Notes: generated by a model not told the origin, from the letters alone. A stretch of DNA of 64,000 nucleotides from Pseudomonadota bacterium (GCA_036339585.1 JAYZAS010000002.1:124001-188000), one strand, 5' to 3'. Positions 16,650 through 26,929 are shown, counted from the first letter of the stretch. Numbers and translations are program-made.

Positions 16650-17159
16650 ATGCGTATCCAAAATAATGATCAAATTCAGGGAGACCAAACACCTGATTTA
16701 GTCGATTTAACCGAAGCCGAAAGGTTTGTCGTTAGATCAATACGCAAATGGCTATTCGGTCATAGGTTTGAAAAACAGCATGTATGGGATTGTATGTGCA
16801 AAGATTTTAAAATTTCATTTGGCGAAGAAGATGGCTGTAAGATAGTTACTAGTGTATCTGCTATCATCTCGACTTTGTTGAAGAATGCGAACCGTAAAAT
16901 AAGATTTCACCAACCGTGCTGCCCTTGTCTGGTTTTAGACGAATATTTTTTGGTCCGCTTTGTGGCAGCCTGCCAACACAAAGACTGGCCCCAAGCGCAT
17001 GCGGCAGCGCGTTGTTTAATTTCTGAAGATGGTATAGGGGACTTTCTCGTAGCCGGATCGCGTCTTGGAAAGGCCATGCGCCGGCATGCCCTACAACTAC
17101 CTAAAGACCGCATCGATGAATTTATATTTGATAATTCTAAGTCCCACTATGTGCACTGA
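16650..17159 (+). CDS. Cys-motif protein of unknown function, Fur-boxed
   Basis: 169 aa, ATG with GAGGAAA 5 nt upstream. No signal peptide or membrane helix. Residues 24-35 (ERFVVRSIRKWL) and a C-terminal block HQPCCPCLVLDEYFLV around residues 87-102 are shared with the frameshifted - strand paralogue; the CCPC/CxxC cluster and a further Cys in CQHKDW look like metal or Fe-S ligands. I recognise the arrangement as a conserved hypothetical type but cannot attach a family name. Two Fur-like sites lie between the two ATGs, so iron-starvation expression is likely. Possible roles are an iron-sparing regulator or cluster-binding adaptor; this is inference only. Confidence 0.8.
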   Translation: MRIQNNDQIQGDQTPDLVDLTEAERFVVRSIRKWLFGHRFEKQHVWDCMCKDFKISFGEEDGCKIVTSVSAIISTLLKNANRKIRFHQPCCPCLVLDEYFLVRFVAACQHKDWPQAHAAARCLISEDGIGDFLVAGSRLGKAMRRHALQLPKDRIDEFIFDNSKSHYVH

Positions 17160-17304
17160 AAAACAAATATCTTTGGATTAGATAAAAACAAAATCAAATC
17201 ACTTGATCAAAATTATAATTTTAATCCCAATGTTCAGCCGAATTTAAGCTCCTGTGAGGCCGTAGAACTTTAACCCCGATCGGGCTGAGAATACCCAGAA
17301 TTTG

Positions 17305-18690
17305 CTAAATGCGAAATGCGGACAGCCCATTCAGGTTTTTTAAAGCCGCAATCTCAAGACAGTAATCTTGCAATTGATTAGCCAAGCTATTGTCCCAACC
17401 ACCATATTCACAATTTGCATGAAACTTGGACGTTAATTCTTCCTCGGTGAGGGGCTCGACCGGACCTCCACGCATATGCGGTTGCGAATATTCATGCACC
17501 GTACCGTCTTTCATAACAGCCTTGAGATGACCGGTATAGTTTGCTGGATACTCGTTATTCGGATCGACTACGTAAAAAACTTTCCGCGCAATTTCGGCAG
17601 CTATTGGATTTTTATACTTGTCCTTGGTGAATTGAGCCAGCCCTGCGGCACCCTCCGCAAAAGAAATTCCAATGCAGTATGGAACCGAAAACTTACCTGC
17701 GTAGGGTGTCGGAATATTTTGTTTTAACTCGAGGGGCTCCCATAAACGGTGAACAGTACCTTCTCCAACATTACATTCGATTTTTTCAATAGCGTTGTGA
17801 TCAACACCCTCATCCCTCAACCGAAGGGCGCAATCAATAAATGGTTGTGTCATAGTTCCGCAAGCATACGATTTAAAAGTAATCTTATCTGCAACCCAGC
17901 TACTTCCAAGATCTTTTGTAACCTTGCCGAAGTCCTGCTCAATGTCAGGATGCGCAAATGCCGCGAAAGCTCCGTGTTCGCCCTCAAACACATATTTCGG
18001 CCCAAAAAATCCAGCTTGACCCAGAAGTGCGGCCCGAAGTCCAGCTTGTGCATTCCAACCAGGATGCATGCGTTTCGTCCAGCTGCCATCGCCGAGATAT
18101 TCTATAATGCCAGCAGCCAGACTTCCGGCAGTGCCCAGCGCATCCACAGTCTGCTTTTTACTGAGACCGAGACTAACAGATGACCCTAGAGTTGCACCAA
18201 AACAACCAAGGACGGCGGTAGGATGAAAAGATGCGCGGTGCTGAGCGGTCGGCGCTACAACTGCCAACCGACAGGATAGCTCGATGCACGCGGCAATACC
18301 GAGCATGAGTTTTTCACCGGACAACTCATAACGCTCTGCTACGGCAAATAATGTTGGTAGACCCACAGCACCACCAGCGTGCATTGGGGAACCCTCGGCA
18401 GTATCATCGTAATCTTCACCATGGGCAGCCGTGCCATTTATAAAGGCTGCATCAGATGCAGAAAACCCATTTTTATGCCCAAGGGCAGTGCACGAACCAG
18501 AACTATCGGATGAAGAGACTATCGCTTTTACATAGTCCTCATTTCGAGCTGCAACCATCAACCCAGCACCATCCAGCACGACTTTGGTAACGATGGCCTT
18601 TACCGACTCGGGCAAATCTTCGTATTTTAAATTCGCCGACCAGTCAGCAATAAGCTCTGAGATCGATGACCCGGTTTGCTGCTGTGCCAT
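17305..18690 (-). CDS. MmgE/PrpD family protein
   Basis: 461 aa, the family length. Matches the MmgE/PrpD superfamily (2-methylcitrate dehydratase, cis-aconitate decarboxylase, immune-responsive IRG1): FINGTAAHGEDYDDT, SPMHAGGAVGLPTLFAVAE, KRMHPGWNAQAGLRAALL, and YACGTMTQPFIDCALRL. A full prp cluster (prpB, prpC) is absent, so 2-methylcitrate is not assured. It lies 63 bp downstream of the ComA-like gene and is probably co-transcribed with it on the - strand. Cytoplasmic; no signal peptide. Confidence 0.85.
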   Translation of the reverse strand: MAQQQTGSSISELIADWSANLKYEDLPESVKAIVTKVVLDGAGLMVAARNEDYVKAIVSSSDSSGSCTALGHKNGFSASDAAFINGTAAHGEDYDDTAEGSPMHAGGAVGLPTLFAVAERYELSGEKLMLGIAACIELSCRLAVVAPTAQHRASFHPTAVLGCFGATLGSSVSLGLSKKQTVDALGTAGSLAAGIIEYLGDGSWTKRMHPGWNAQAGLRAALLGQAGFFGPKYVFEGEHGAFAAFAHPDIEQDFGKVTKDLGSSWVADKITFKSYACGTMTQPFIDCALRLRDEGVDHNAIEKIECNVGEGTVHRLWEPLELKQNIPTPYAGKFSVPYCIGISFAEGAAGLAQFTKDKYKNPIAAEIARKVFYVVDPNNEYPANYTGHLKAVMKDGTVHEYSQPHMRGGPVEPLTEEELTSKFHANCEYGGWDNSLANQLQDYCLEIAALKNLNGLSAFRI

Positions 18691-18753
18691 ATTTTGCCTC
18701 CATTATTGCGCAATAACCTTCCTGCAGAACTGAGCTTCTTCTTTCAGTCTGTT

Positions 18754-19548
18754 TTATTCACCAGAGCTGGCCACAAGGCCAAACAATCCGTGTTTGCGAA
18801 TATTCCGCCTCATTAATTCAAGATCAATAACTTGATCGTAATCTACGTCGAGATTTACAATATTCCCTAGCGTGTTGATGTAAAATGCCTGTGTACCGCC
18901 ATCCTTAGCTTGGAAAATCAGATCTTTAACATCGAAAGCTGCGGCTATGTTCAACATCAAGTCCTCTTTGCGATCCTCAACTCCCTCACTAACGCCTTCT
19001 CCCTGAATAAGTGTTTTCCATGCGCCAGCCTTAAAATAGGCCTCGATCTGTTTATTGATGTAGCTTAGGCTGTGTGTCCAATTATCATGCCCCTTTTGCC
19101 CTGCCTCTGCTACAACCTTTAAACCAGCATCGGAAGCCATCATAATGAGACGACACTTGTCGTCGATAGACATCGAAACTTGTGCTGATGATACCTCTAC
19201 GGCGTCACTACCTAGGTCTTTGACCTTTCGATAAAATTTTTCAGACTGGCCCTGAAGAAATGCTGCTTCTGTTATATCTCCTGCAAAGAAGACCTCAACA
19301 CCGCTCTCGTGGAGGTGATCTATTTTATTCCGCAAAAATTTCTCCGTTTGAAGACGGAAAGCGCCAATTCCTATTTTCATCATATCGACAAAGTCACCAG
19401 CCGATTGCATTAGATCAACTTGCGCATTCATACCAACACCCCGATCGGCAACGATGGTCATACCGCAATCCCGTGGCTTCGCTGGCCGTGGCGCAACACG
19501 TATAAAACTAAACGCCTTATCATCAAGTACTTCACTTGGATTTTCCAT
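18754..19548 (-). CDS. ComA-like phosphosulfolactate synthase family protein
   Basis: 264 aa. Matches the TIM-barrel family of phosphosulfolactate synthase (adds sulfite to phosphoenolpyruvate): PRPAKPRDCGMTIVADRGVG at the start, DFVDMMKIGIGAFRL, FFAGDITEAAFLQGQ, DAVEVSSAQVSM and VVAEAGQKG. The archaeal enzyme opens coenzyme M synthesis; in bacteria related genes occur in several contexts and the product is often uncertain. No other coenzyme M or sulfolactate gene is seen nearby. The likely partner is the MmgE/PrpD gene just downstream. The GGT(L)-type loop of archaeal enzymes reads AGDIT here, so activity is not assured. Confidence 0.78.
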   Translation of the reverse strand: MENPSEVLDDKAFSFIRVAPRPAKPRDCGMTIVADRGVGMNAQVDLMQSAGDFVDMMKIGIGAFRLQTEKFLRNKIDHLHESGVEVFFAGDITEAAFLQGQSEKFYRKVKDLGSDAVEVSSAQVSMSIDDKCRLIMMASDAGLKVVAEAGQKGHDNWTHSLSYINKQIEAYFKAGAWKTLIQGEGVSEGVEDRKEDLMLNIAAAFDVKDLIFQAKDGGTQAFYINTLGNIVNLDVDYDQVIDLELMRRNIRKHGLFGLVASSGE

Positions 19549-19690
19549 TTTTTCCCCCTACAGTAGGATTTAGCCTTGATAGGCCTACCTTCTAAACAAA
19601 ACCATAGTTATCAACTCTGCCTATCAGCCGAGTTATCGAGACTGACACAACATGCTCCACTAAACTGTAAATAACGTTAAAGGGGTTCAC

Positions 19691-21091
19691 TTGATTATCC
19701 GGACAACACTTTTCGGCATTTTTCTAATTCTAGGTACCATGATGTTAGCAGTGGCGAAAGAGGAAAGGCCTACCCCAATAAAAAGTGCCGCTATTATTAC
19801 CGTCGACGGTGCTATAGGCCCCGCAACAGTAGAATATTTAAAACGCGCAATGAAAATTGTTGTTAAAAAAAGTCATGAGTTGGTCATTCTAAGGATTAAT
19901 ACTCCCGGTGGGCTTGTCGATAGCACGCGAAAAATCAACGCCATGATTTTAAATGCTCCTGTGCCAATTGTGGGTTATGTCTCGCCGTCCGGAGCACACG
20001 CAGCCAGCGCTGGTACCTATATTCTTTATGCTACCCACATTGCGGCAATGGCTCCGGGGACAAATCTCGGTGCGGCTACCCCCGTGCAAATAGGCGGATC
20101 TGGTACTCAAGGCAATAAACCAAAGGTTGAAAAGAACCCAAAAAAAGATCTTGAGCGGCAAAAAACCAGCAATGGCACTAGTGTTTCACCAAAAAAAAGT
20201 ACCATGCAAGCCAAGGCGATCAACGATCTAATTGCCTACATCAAAAGCTTGGCTGAACTCCATGGCAGGAACTCAACATGGGCAGAAAAAGCCGTAACTG
20301 AAGCGGCCACACTTACCGCAACAGGGGCCCTGAAAAATAACGTCATCAACATTATTGCTAAGGACGCAAATGAGTTGTTGATGAAACTTCACGGACGTTC
20401 GGTCGAGCTAAGGAATTCGCCCGTCACACTTAACACTAAAAATATGGCCGTAGACCATATTGATCCAGATTGGCAGATACAATTGCTTTCTATCGCTACT
20501 AACCCAAACGTTGCGTTCGTCATGATGCTAATTGGTATCTACGGTATCATCTTTGAGTTCTGGCATCCGGGCTTAATAGGGCCGGGGGTAATTGGCGGAA
20601 TCTGCCTGCTTATAGGTTTGTATGCCACAAACATGCTACCCCTTAACTACACTGGTGCCGGGTTGCTAATCTTGGGAATGGCATTCATGACTGCAGAGGC
20701 ATTCCTTCCGTCATTTGGTATATTGGGCATCGGTGGCATAATTTCGTTTATTTTTGGCAGCATTTTACTTTTTGATACAGATTCGCCCGAATTTCAATTG
20801 TCATGGATTGTCATTTTATCATCGGCGTTGTTCTGCTGTGCCTTATTGTCGTTCATTCTTAGCTACGTTTGGCGCAGCTTTAAGCGCCCAGTCATTTCGG
20901 GGACTGGAAACTTGATCGGCACGATGGCCGAAGTTCTTGAATGGTCAGATGATGAAGGATCGGTCAGAGCTGAAGGTGAACGGTGGAAAGCATCTGGAAT
21001 GCGTGGTTTAAAAAAGGGACAGAAAGTAAAGATTGTCCAATTAGTAGGGCTAAGTGTCGTAGTTACCGAATTAGATAGCAAAGAAAGTTAA
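19691..21091 (+). CDS. NfeD-type membrane serine protease (long form)
   Basis: 466 aa, TTG start with AGGGG about 6 nt upstream. Signal peptide at residues 1-22, then a ClpP-like Ser-Lys protease domain (INTPGGLVDSTRKIN, then VSPSGAHAASAGTYI holding the nucleophilic Ser), an insert rich in Lys and Ser (about 135-175), four or five membrane helices (about 275-400) and a C-terminal OB-like NfeD domain. It is partnered with the slipin gene 3 bp downstream, the standard NfeD-stomatin operon, thought to process or organise membrane proteins in microdomains. Starts divergently from the ComA-like gene. Confidence 0.87.
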   Translation: MIIRTTLFGIFLILGTMMLAVAKEERPTPIKSAAIITVDGAIGPATVEYLKRAMKIVVKKSHELVILRINTPGGLVDSTRKINAMILNAPVPIVGYVSPSGAHAASAGTYILYATHIAAMAPGTNLGAATPVQIGGSGTQGNKPKVEKNPKKDLERQKTSNGTSVSPKKSTMQAKAINDLIAYIKSLAELHGRNSTWAEKAVTEAATLTATGALKNNVINIIAKDANELLMKLHGRSVELRNSPVTLNTKNMAVDHIDPDWQIQLLSIATNPNVAFVMMLIGIYGIIFEFWHPGLIGPGVIGGICLLIGLYATNMLPLNYTGAGLLILGMAFMTAEAFLPSFGILGIGGIISFIFGSILLFDTDSPEFQLSWIVILSSALFCCALLSFILSYVWRSFKRPVISGTGNLIGTMAEVLEWSDDEGSVRAEGERWKASGMRGLKKGQKVKIVQLVGLSVVVTELDSKES

Positions 21092-21094
21092 AAA

Positions 21095-21847
21095 ATGGAT
21101 ACATTTTACGTTGTGACGCCAGTCATTATTTCAGCCATCATTATTTTAGCCGCTTCAATCAGAGTTCTGAGGGAATACGAGCGTGGTGTCACTTTTACGC
21201 TTGGTCGTTTTACCTCGGTAAAAGGTCCTGGAATAATACTGCTGGTTCCAGTCGTACAAACAATGAACCGAGTTGACTTGCGCACCCTTGTAGTTGATGT
21301 GCCAACCCAAGACGTCATCTCAAAAGATAACGTCTCAGTCAAAGTCAATGCCGTTATTTATTTCCGTATTGTCGAACCATCAAAGGCTATTATTCAAGTC
21401 GAAAATTACCTCGCTGCTACTAGCCAGCTTGCTCAAACAACATTACGTTCTGTTCTCGGCAAACATGAACTCGACGAAATGCTATCGGAACGAGATAAAC
21501 TAAATACGGACCTACAGGAAATCCTCGACACTCAGACCGATGCCTGGGGTATCAAGGTTGCTAACGTCGAGATAAAACATGTTGATATCGATGAGAGTAT
21601 GGTTAGGGCAATCGCTCGTCAGGCAGAGGCTGAGCGAATACGCCGTGCAAAAGTAATTAATGCTCTTGGCGAACAAGAGGCTGCGGAGAAACTTGTAGAA
21701 GCCGCCCACGCACTTGCGAAAGAACCGCAAGCAATGCAATTACGTTACCTGAGCAGTCTTCAAGACATCGCCAGCGATAAAACCAACACAATAGTATTCC
21801 CATTTCCAACAGAATTCACAAAAATGCTAAAAATCTCTAATGACTAG
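21095..21847 (+). CDS. Slipin / SPFH (band 7) membrane protein
   Basis: 250 aa. One N-terminal membrane helix (residues 5-24) followed by an SPFH domain: [30 protein letters not shown], then the slipin pattern [20 protein letters not shown], and the coiled helical end [23 protein letters not shown]. It forms oligomers at the inner membrane and is the substrate or scaffold partner of the NfeD protease immediately upstream (3 bp gap). Normal length and intact. Confidence 0.9.
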   Translation: MDTFYVVTPVIISAIIILAASIRVLREYERGVTFTLGRFTSVKGPGIILLVPVVQTMNRVDLRTLVVDVPTQDVISKDNVSVKVNAVIYFRIVEPSKAIIQVENYLAATSQLAQTTLRSVLGKHELDEMLSERDKLNTDLQEILDTQTDAWGIKVANVEIKHVDIDESMVRAIARQAEAERIRRAKVINALGEQEAAEKLVEAAHALAKEPQAMQLRYLSSLQDIASDKTNTIVFPFPTEFTKMLKISND

Positions 21848-21941
21848 ATCCCAGCATTTCTTTATTTAATCAATAGGAGGCACTTCCTATTCGGTTGCGC
21901 CCTAAGTATTGCGTCTTTTTTTATCCTTGGAGGGAAGTCTA

Positions 21942-23600
21942 ATGACTACCGGTGCAGCTCGCGTAATTGCTGGAACACTCAACGCCCAAGGCGTCGATGT
22001 AGCTTTTTGCGTCCCAGGGGAAAGCTATTTGCCGCTTACCGATGCTTTCCTAGAATACCCAAATATGAAGTTGATAGTCTGTCGTCATGAAAGTGGGGCA
22101 GGTTTCATGGCGATTGCGCACGGCAAAGTCACTGGTAAGGCCGGAGTGTGTATTATTAGTCGCGGACCTGGTGCAATGAATGCTGCAATTTCACTGCATG
22201 TTGCATACCACGATGCGGAGCCAGTGGTATTCCTAGTCGGGCAAGCAGAATTGGATGAACTCGGCCGCATGGCTCTGCAAGAAATGAACTACTCTAAGAC
22301 ATTTTCTGACACGGCAAAACTAGTTATTGAAGCTGTTGATCAAAAACGGCTCGGAGAATACATTGCCCGCGCTTTTCATGTTGCGGAAACTGGCACGCCG
22401 GGCCCAGTTGTTGTCGTATTGCCCGAGGATCTTCTTTATGGTGATAGTATCTCAGAAATAATTTCACCGGTGCCACGACCAAAAGCCGGACCGTCTCGTG
22501 CCGATGTAAACCGTGCTCTAGACATGATCCGAAGTGCAGAACGTCCACTGGCTATCGGGGGGGGTAATATTAAAGGCCCCGAAGCTATGGCAGCATTAAC
22601 GAAGTTTGCCGAGACCTTTGATATACCGGTAGCAGCCCCTCAACGACGGTTTCACATATTCGATAGCAAGCACTCTCATTGTGCGGGAAGACTGCCAAAT
22701 AGGGCCCCTGCTGAGCTCTTAGAGATTATGAAAACCACTGATCTGATGCTAATAATTGGTGATCGTGGTGGACCGTCCATGAGCCAGAACTTTACTTTTC
22801 CGCGCGCACCAGTTCCTGATCAACCTCTTATACATATATGGCCCGACGCGGAAGAGATTGGGCGACTTTGGCATCCAACACTCGGAATTGCCTGTGATTC
22901 AACAGAGTTTTTAAATAGCATGATAGAAGCTGGAGGAGGTGGTAAGGACCGCAAGAGCTGGGTAAAAAAATTGAATGATGCACACAAAAACGTCATGCGC
23001 TGGAGACCAGTCTCATCGAACGACGGTGTTGTATTCGGGTCTGTGATTCAAGCCATTGGCAATCACCTCACTGAGGATGCTATCGTAACTACGGACGCGG
23101 GTAACTTCTCAAGCTGGCCATCACGCTTTCTTCATTTCACACAGCGGAATGATTTCCTAGGTGCTACAGTTGGCGCGATGGGCCCCGGAGTTCCTTGCGC
23201 GGTTGGTGCTGCTTTGTCGACCCCTGGTCGTCAGGTTGTGGCATTCTGCGGCGATGGAGGCGTTATGATGACCGGCCAAGAACTTGCGACGGCCGTCCAA
23301 TACGGAGTGCCGTTAAAACTTTTCATCGCAAACAACAACGCCTATGGGACTATTCGCATGCATCAAGCTAAAAACTTTCCGGGACGTATCACGGCAACAG
23401 AACTCCAAAATCCTGACTTCGTTGCGTGGGGAGAGAGCTTTGGTGCTAAGGGCTTTCTTATCGCGAATGAAGGAGAGGTTGATCAAGTTGTTGCCGCTGC
23501 CTTCGCCCATGACGGGCCTTCAGTAATTGAAGCCCGCATAAGCTTGAATCACATCTCACCTTCGGCAACCATCGAGGAGATAGAATCCCGAACCGCATAA
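21942..23600 (+). CDS. Thiamine-diphosphate-dependent acetolactate-synthase-like enzyme
   Basis: 552 aa from the ATG at 21942, preceded by GGAGGGAAG; a longer frame from 21909 has no such site. Three-domain ThDP architecture: N-terminal Pyr domain with the activating Glu in CRHESGAGFMA, central domain with the GGGNIKGPEA loop, and C-terminal PP domain with the ThDP/Mg motif GDGGVMMTGQEL...NNNAYGT. Related to acetolactate synthase, benzoylformate decarboxylase and sulfoacetaldehyde acetyltransferase-like enzymes. No small regulatory subunit gene is adjacent, so branched-chain amino acid synthesis is unlikely; a catabolic 2-keto acid role is inferred. Confidence 0.83.
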   Translation: MTTGAARVIAGTLNAQGVDVAFCVPGESYLPLTDAFLEYPNMKLIVCRHESGAGFMAIAHGKVTGKAGVCIISRGPGAMNAAISLHVAYHDAEPVVFLVGQAELDELGRMALQEMNYSKTFSDTAKLVIEAVDQKRLGEYIARAFHVAETGTPGPVVVVLPEDLLYGDSISEIISPVPRPKAGPSRADVNRALDMIRSAERPLAIGGGNIKGPEAMAALTKFAETFDIPVAAPQRRFHIFDSKHSHCAGRLPNRAPAELLEIMKTTDLMLIIGDRGGPSMSQNFTFPRAPVPDQPLIHIWPDAEEIGRLWHPTLGIACDSTEFLNSMIEAGGGGKDRKSWVKKLNDAHKNVMRWRPVSSNDGVVFGSVIQAIGNHLTEDAIVTTDAGNFSSWPSRFLHFTQRNDFLGATVGAMGPGVPCAVGAALSTPGRQVVAFCGDGGVMMTGQELATAVQYGVPLKLFIANNNAYGTIRMHQAKNFPGRITATELQNPDFVAWGESFGAKGFLIANEGEVDQVVAAAFAHDGPSVIEARISLNHISPSATIEEIESRTA

Positions 23601-23633
23601 CATCCCATTTCTTCTGACAAATACAAAAAGTCC

Positions 23634-25339
23634 ATGTCTCTCACGAAAACCAACCAAGGCATCTTCAGTAAAGCGAAAAATGCGCATGAGGACGGGCGTT
23701 TTGAAAAGGCGGAGTCTCTATACAGGCCTATTCTGAAGACCACGCCAACTCATCCAGAGACTTGTAATTATTTAGCTCTTCTATTGCACAATAAAGGGGA
23801 AGGTAAAAGTCCGTTGTCCCTTTTAAAAATGTCACTTGAAGCAAACCCTGGGAATTTAGATACTCAGGGTAATCGGGCAGTTATTCTGGAGTCGTTTGGC
23901 GAGAAAGATACCGCTATTCTCCAATATCGTTCAGCACTCACAGGTTCGCCCAGCAATAGCGATATTGCACTTGATCTTTGACGATTGCTCGGGGCAGAGG
24001 GTAACTTTGACGCAGCACTAGCCATTGCACTTACTACACGGGAACAAAATCCCGACGATAGTCAACTACAACTTGAGACTGCGCGCCTCCTCCAATAAAA
24101 TGGAGATGGGGCCGAAGCTGTCACAATAACGCAAAACCTTATCCAGAATTTTCCAGATAAGGTAGACCTTAAACTTCAATTAGGCCAACTTCTGCAAGAC
24201 CTTTACCGCATAGATGAGGCTGCTGATCAATATCGCTCCGCAATTCAGTGCGAAAAAACCAATGCGCTCGGACACTACAAGCTTGGCAGGTGCCTTGCTA
24301 AGAAGGGTGATTGGACCGACGCAGTTGCGATGTAGTGAAAAGCACTGGCGTTAAGGACCGAACAACCGGAAATTCTGCTATATCTATTACGCCCATTAAA
24401 TGAGGTTGGAGAACGGGAGGAGGCAATAACATTTTCCCGAAAGGCTTACGTCGCACAGCCGGATTGTTGGGGGCGAGACATAACCTCAGGAATCCTTTTA
24501 TAAGAGGTAGAACGCTATGAAGAATCGGCCGCCAAGTTTCATAACGCTATGGAGTATCATCCAACTAGTGTGGACGTCGCAGCGCTAGCACAATGTTTAC
24601 TTGCACAGGGGCGAACCCTTGCTGCTCAAAAAATTTCAGATGAACATCTAAAGAAATGCCCGGGAGACACGCATGTCTTAGTTATTCACTCTCTAGTTTT
24701 AGAAGCCCTGGGCGACGAGAGAGAGAGGTGCGCCGACTTGTTGATTTTCAAAACCTAGTGCAAAAAACACGTGTCCATCCTCCAGAAAAATTCAAGACCA
24801 AAGATGACTTCAACACAGCGCTAGCCAACCATATCTTAGCGCACCCATCGCTGACGCTTATGAAACGCGAGATGGCTACCACTCGGGAGAACTGTTTGAG
24901 ACACCTATGGGGCCATTCAGCTCTTACCGCACTGTTTCGGAAACGGCTGTGAAAATATATGACTAAAATGCCAAAGGATCCATCTCATCCATTCATATTG
25001 GGCGCACCCAAAGACTGGTGGCGGCGTGCTTGGGCAGTTATACTAGATGGCGCGGGCCGTCAGATTAGTCATGCACACAAACCTGCCTAGCTTAACGGTG
25101 TTTATTACTTGCAGTTACCGGCAGTAGTTAACAATGGGAAAGATAAAGAGGGGTGGATTGAGTTTGGCACACCTCCCCATGACTTTCCTATTCACCTAAA
25201 CCCTAAAACTTTTTTCATACAACCGGAGGTTGAGAAATTTATTTTATTCCCGGGATATATGTTCCATCAGACCGTACCAACAGAAGTATCTGAGCGGCGT
25301 ATCAGCGTTGCCTGCGAAGTAATACCTGAGCCTGGATAA
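23634..25339 (+). pseudogene. Decayed TPR protein with C-terminal 2OG-Fe(II) oxygenase domain
   Basis: One ancestral gene read through damage. In the first frame TPR units repeat from 23634 to about 24720, interrupted by TGA 23979-23981, TAA 24096-24098, TAG-TGA 24333-24338 and TAA 24501-24503. A frameshift in a GAGAGAGAG run near 24720 moves to a second frame with TGA 24950-24952 and TAG 25088-25090. Past these lies a putative 2OG-Fe(II) oxygenase domain: WAVILDGAGRQISHAH, LNGVYYLQLP, and FILFPGYMFHQTVP, whose last His is a metal ligand type. The TAG at 25088 replaces an expected Trp before LNGVYYL. At least seven lesions argue against sequencing error. Confidence 0.85.
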
Positions 25340-25469
25340 AACTGTTCTCGGATTTTTAAACCAGCAGCCAGCTATTCCAGCACCATCGAAATAGCTACTA
25401 CTCACGGAGAAATCTATGCCCAAAATCGAAGAAACTTTTTTTGACCTATGTCGCCGTGTTAATCCAATT

Positions 25470-26681
25470 CTATATTATTTCATTTTTTTTCAGTTCCTGC
25501 ATTTCCGCTTGATCTAAGCCAAGCTCATCACAAAACACCTCTTGATTATGCTGACCCAAAGGCGGACCCGAATGTCGTATTTTGGCTGGTGTCTTCGATA
25601 AAAACGGAAAGGCATTAGCCATCCGAATAGGCCCCAATTCGTCATCTGGAACAGTGACAATATCGTTCCGAGCTTTATATTGAGGGTCCTCAAAAATTTG
25701 TGCAATATTGTATGCGGGCCCAATAGCAGCCTCAGCGTTTTCGAATTTTTCTAAAACTTCGTCAAGATTGCGCTCCCTAATCCAGCTAGCAACAATCTCA
25801 TCAACTTCGTCGATATTCTCGACCCTTCCCTGTGGCGTCGCAAACCGGGGATCATCTGCTACTTTTTCTCCACCACAGAGTGTCAGCACCCGTTTTACGA
25901 TTGCAGGCGAGTTTGTCGAAATTGCTACCCAATGGCTGTCTTTTGTCTGATAAGTGTTACGGGGTGCGTTATTCTTTGAGCGATTACCCATGCGCTGCTG
26001 CACAATACCCAACTGATCATATTGTAATGGCTGAGGACCCAGAACCTGAAACATTGGCTCATAAATCGATAGATCTATGAATTGCCCCTCGCCCCCATGA
26101 ACATCACGATGGTAAAGCGCATACATCACTGCCGAAGCGCCGTAAGATGCGGCAATACCATCTGCGAGCCCAAAATTTGGTAATGTTGGCGGGCCACTAG
26201 GCTCACCTGTGATATTTGCAAAACCGCTGAACACCTCTGCTATGGTGCCAAAACCAGGCCTCTTTCTGTATGGTCCAGTTTGTCCAAAACCAGTGAGCCT
26301 AACCATCACAAGTTTGGGGTTTATCCGGCTCAAATCCTCATATCCCAGCCCCCATTTTTCCATCGTTCCCGTGCGGAAATTTTCGACTAACACGTCAGCA
26401 TCAGCAATCAATTTTTTGAACAATTCCTGACCACGAGATTTCGAGAAATTCAGAGTAATACAGCGTTTATTGCGGTTAGCCATTTTAAACCAAAGTCCTA
26501 CCCCTTTTTTCTGATAACCTGTTTCGCGGAGGACATCACCACGTGGGTGCTCAATTTTCAACACCTCGGCGCCAAAATCAGCCAGATGCATCGCAAGCGT
26601 AGGGCCCGCTATTACGGTAGCCGCATCAATCACTTTCAAACCACTAAGGGGCGGAATTTCCATTGTATTCATGCCAGGCAC
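25470..26681 (-). CDS. CaiB/BaiF family CoA transferase
   Basis: 403 aa, class III CoA-transferase. N-terminal PPLSGLKVIDAATVIAGPTLAMHLADFGAEVLKIEHP, the RNKRCITLNFSKSRG block and ADVLVENFRTGTMEKWGLGYEDL, then DLSIYEPMFQVLG; C-terminal EVFCDELGLDQAEMQEL. These enzymes move CoA between carboxylic acids through an aspartyl-CoA anhydride. The substrate is not readable from sequence, and no neighbouring acyl-CoA enzyme helps. It stands alone, convergent with the decayed TPR gene and beside tRNA-Ser. Confidence 0.86.
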   Translation of the reverse strand: MPGMNTMEIPPLSGLKVIDAATVIAGPTLAMHLADFGAEVLKIEHPRGDVLRETGYQKKGVGLWFKMANRNKRCITLNFSKSRGQELFKKLIADADVLVENFRTGTMEKWGLGYEDLSRINPKLVMVRLTGFGQTGPYRKRPGFGTIAEVFSGFANITGEPSGPPTLPNFGLADGIAASYGASAVMYALYHRDVHGGEGQFIDLSIYEPMFQVLGPQPLQYDQLGIVQQRMGNRSKNNAPRNTYQTKDSHWVAISTNSPAIVKRVLTLCGGEKVADDPRFATPQGRVENIDEVDEIVASWIRERNLDEVLEKFENAEAAIGPAYNIAQIFEDPQYKARNDIVTVPDDELGPIRMANAFPFLSKTPAKIRHSGPPLGQHNQEVFCDELGLDQAEMQELKKNEII

Positions 26682-26929
26682 TCCGAAAGATTAAAAAACT
26701 ATTCATAATAAACTAATTAGCAGATCTCGCAGTCCTAAAGTGCCGCGCCACGTTCCTTCGGTGTGTCATCATACCCTAAAAATACCCTAAAAAGGCCAGT
26801 GTTAAGATGGATCAAAATCCCAGGGTTGGGAGAGAGAATGAGAAACCTGATTTCACCACTTTAATCTGGGCCTTTTTTAATTGTTTTTTATCCTAATTGC
26901 ACACTAACTCAGTAGGATACATACAAAAA

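Noticed and set aside
25416-25517. 33-codon frame starting MPKIEETFFDLCRR with a GGAG site
   Set aside because: Overlaps the end of the convergent CoA-transferase gene and has no support beyond a weak site; could be a remnant but not claimed.
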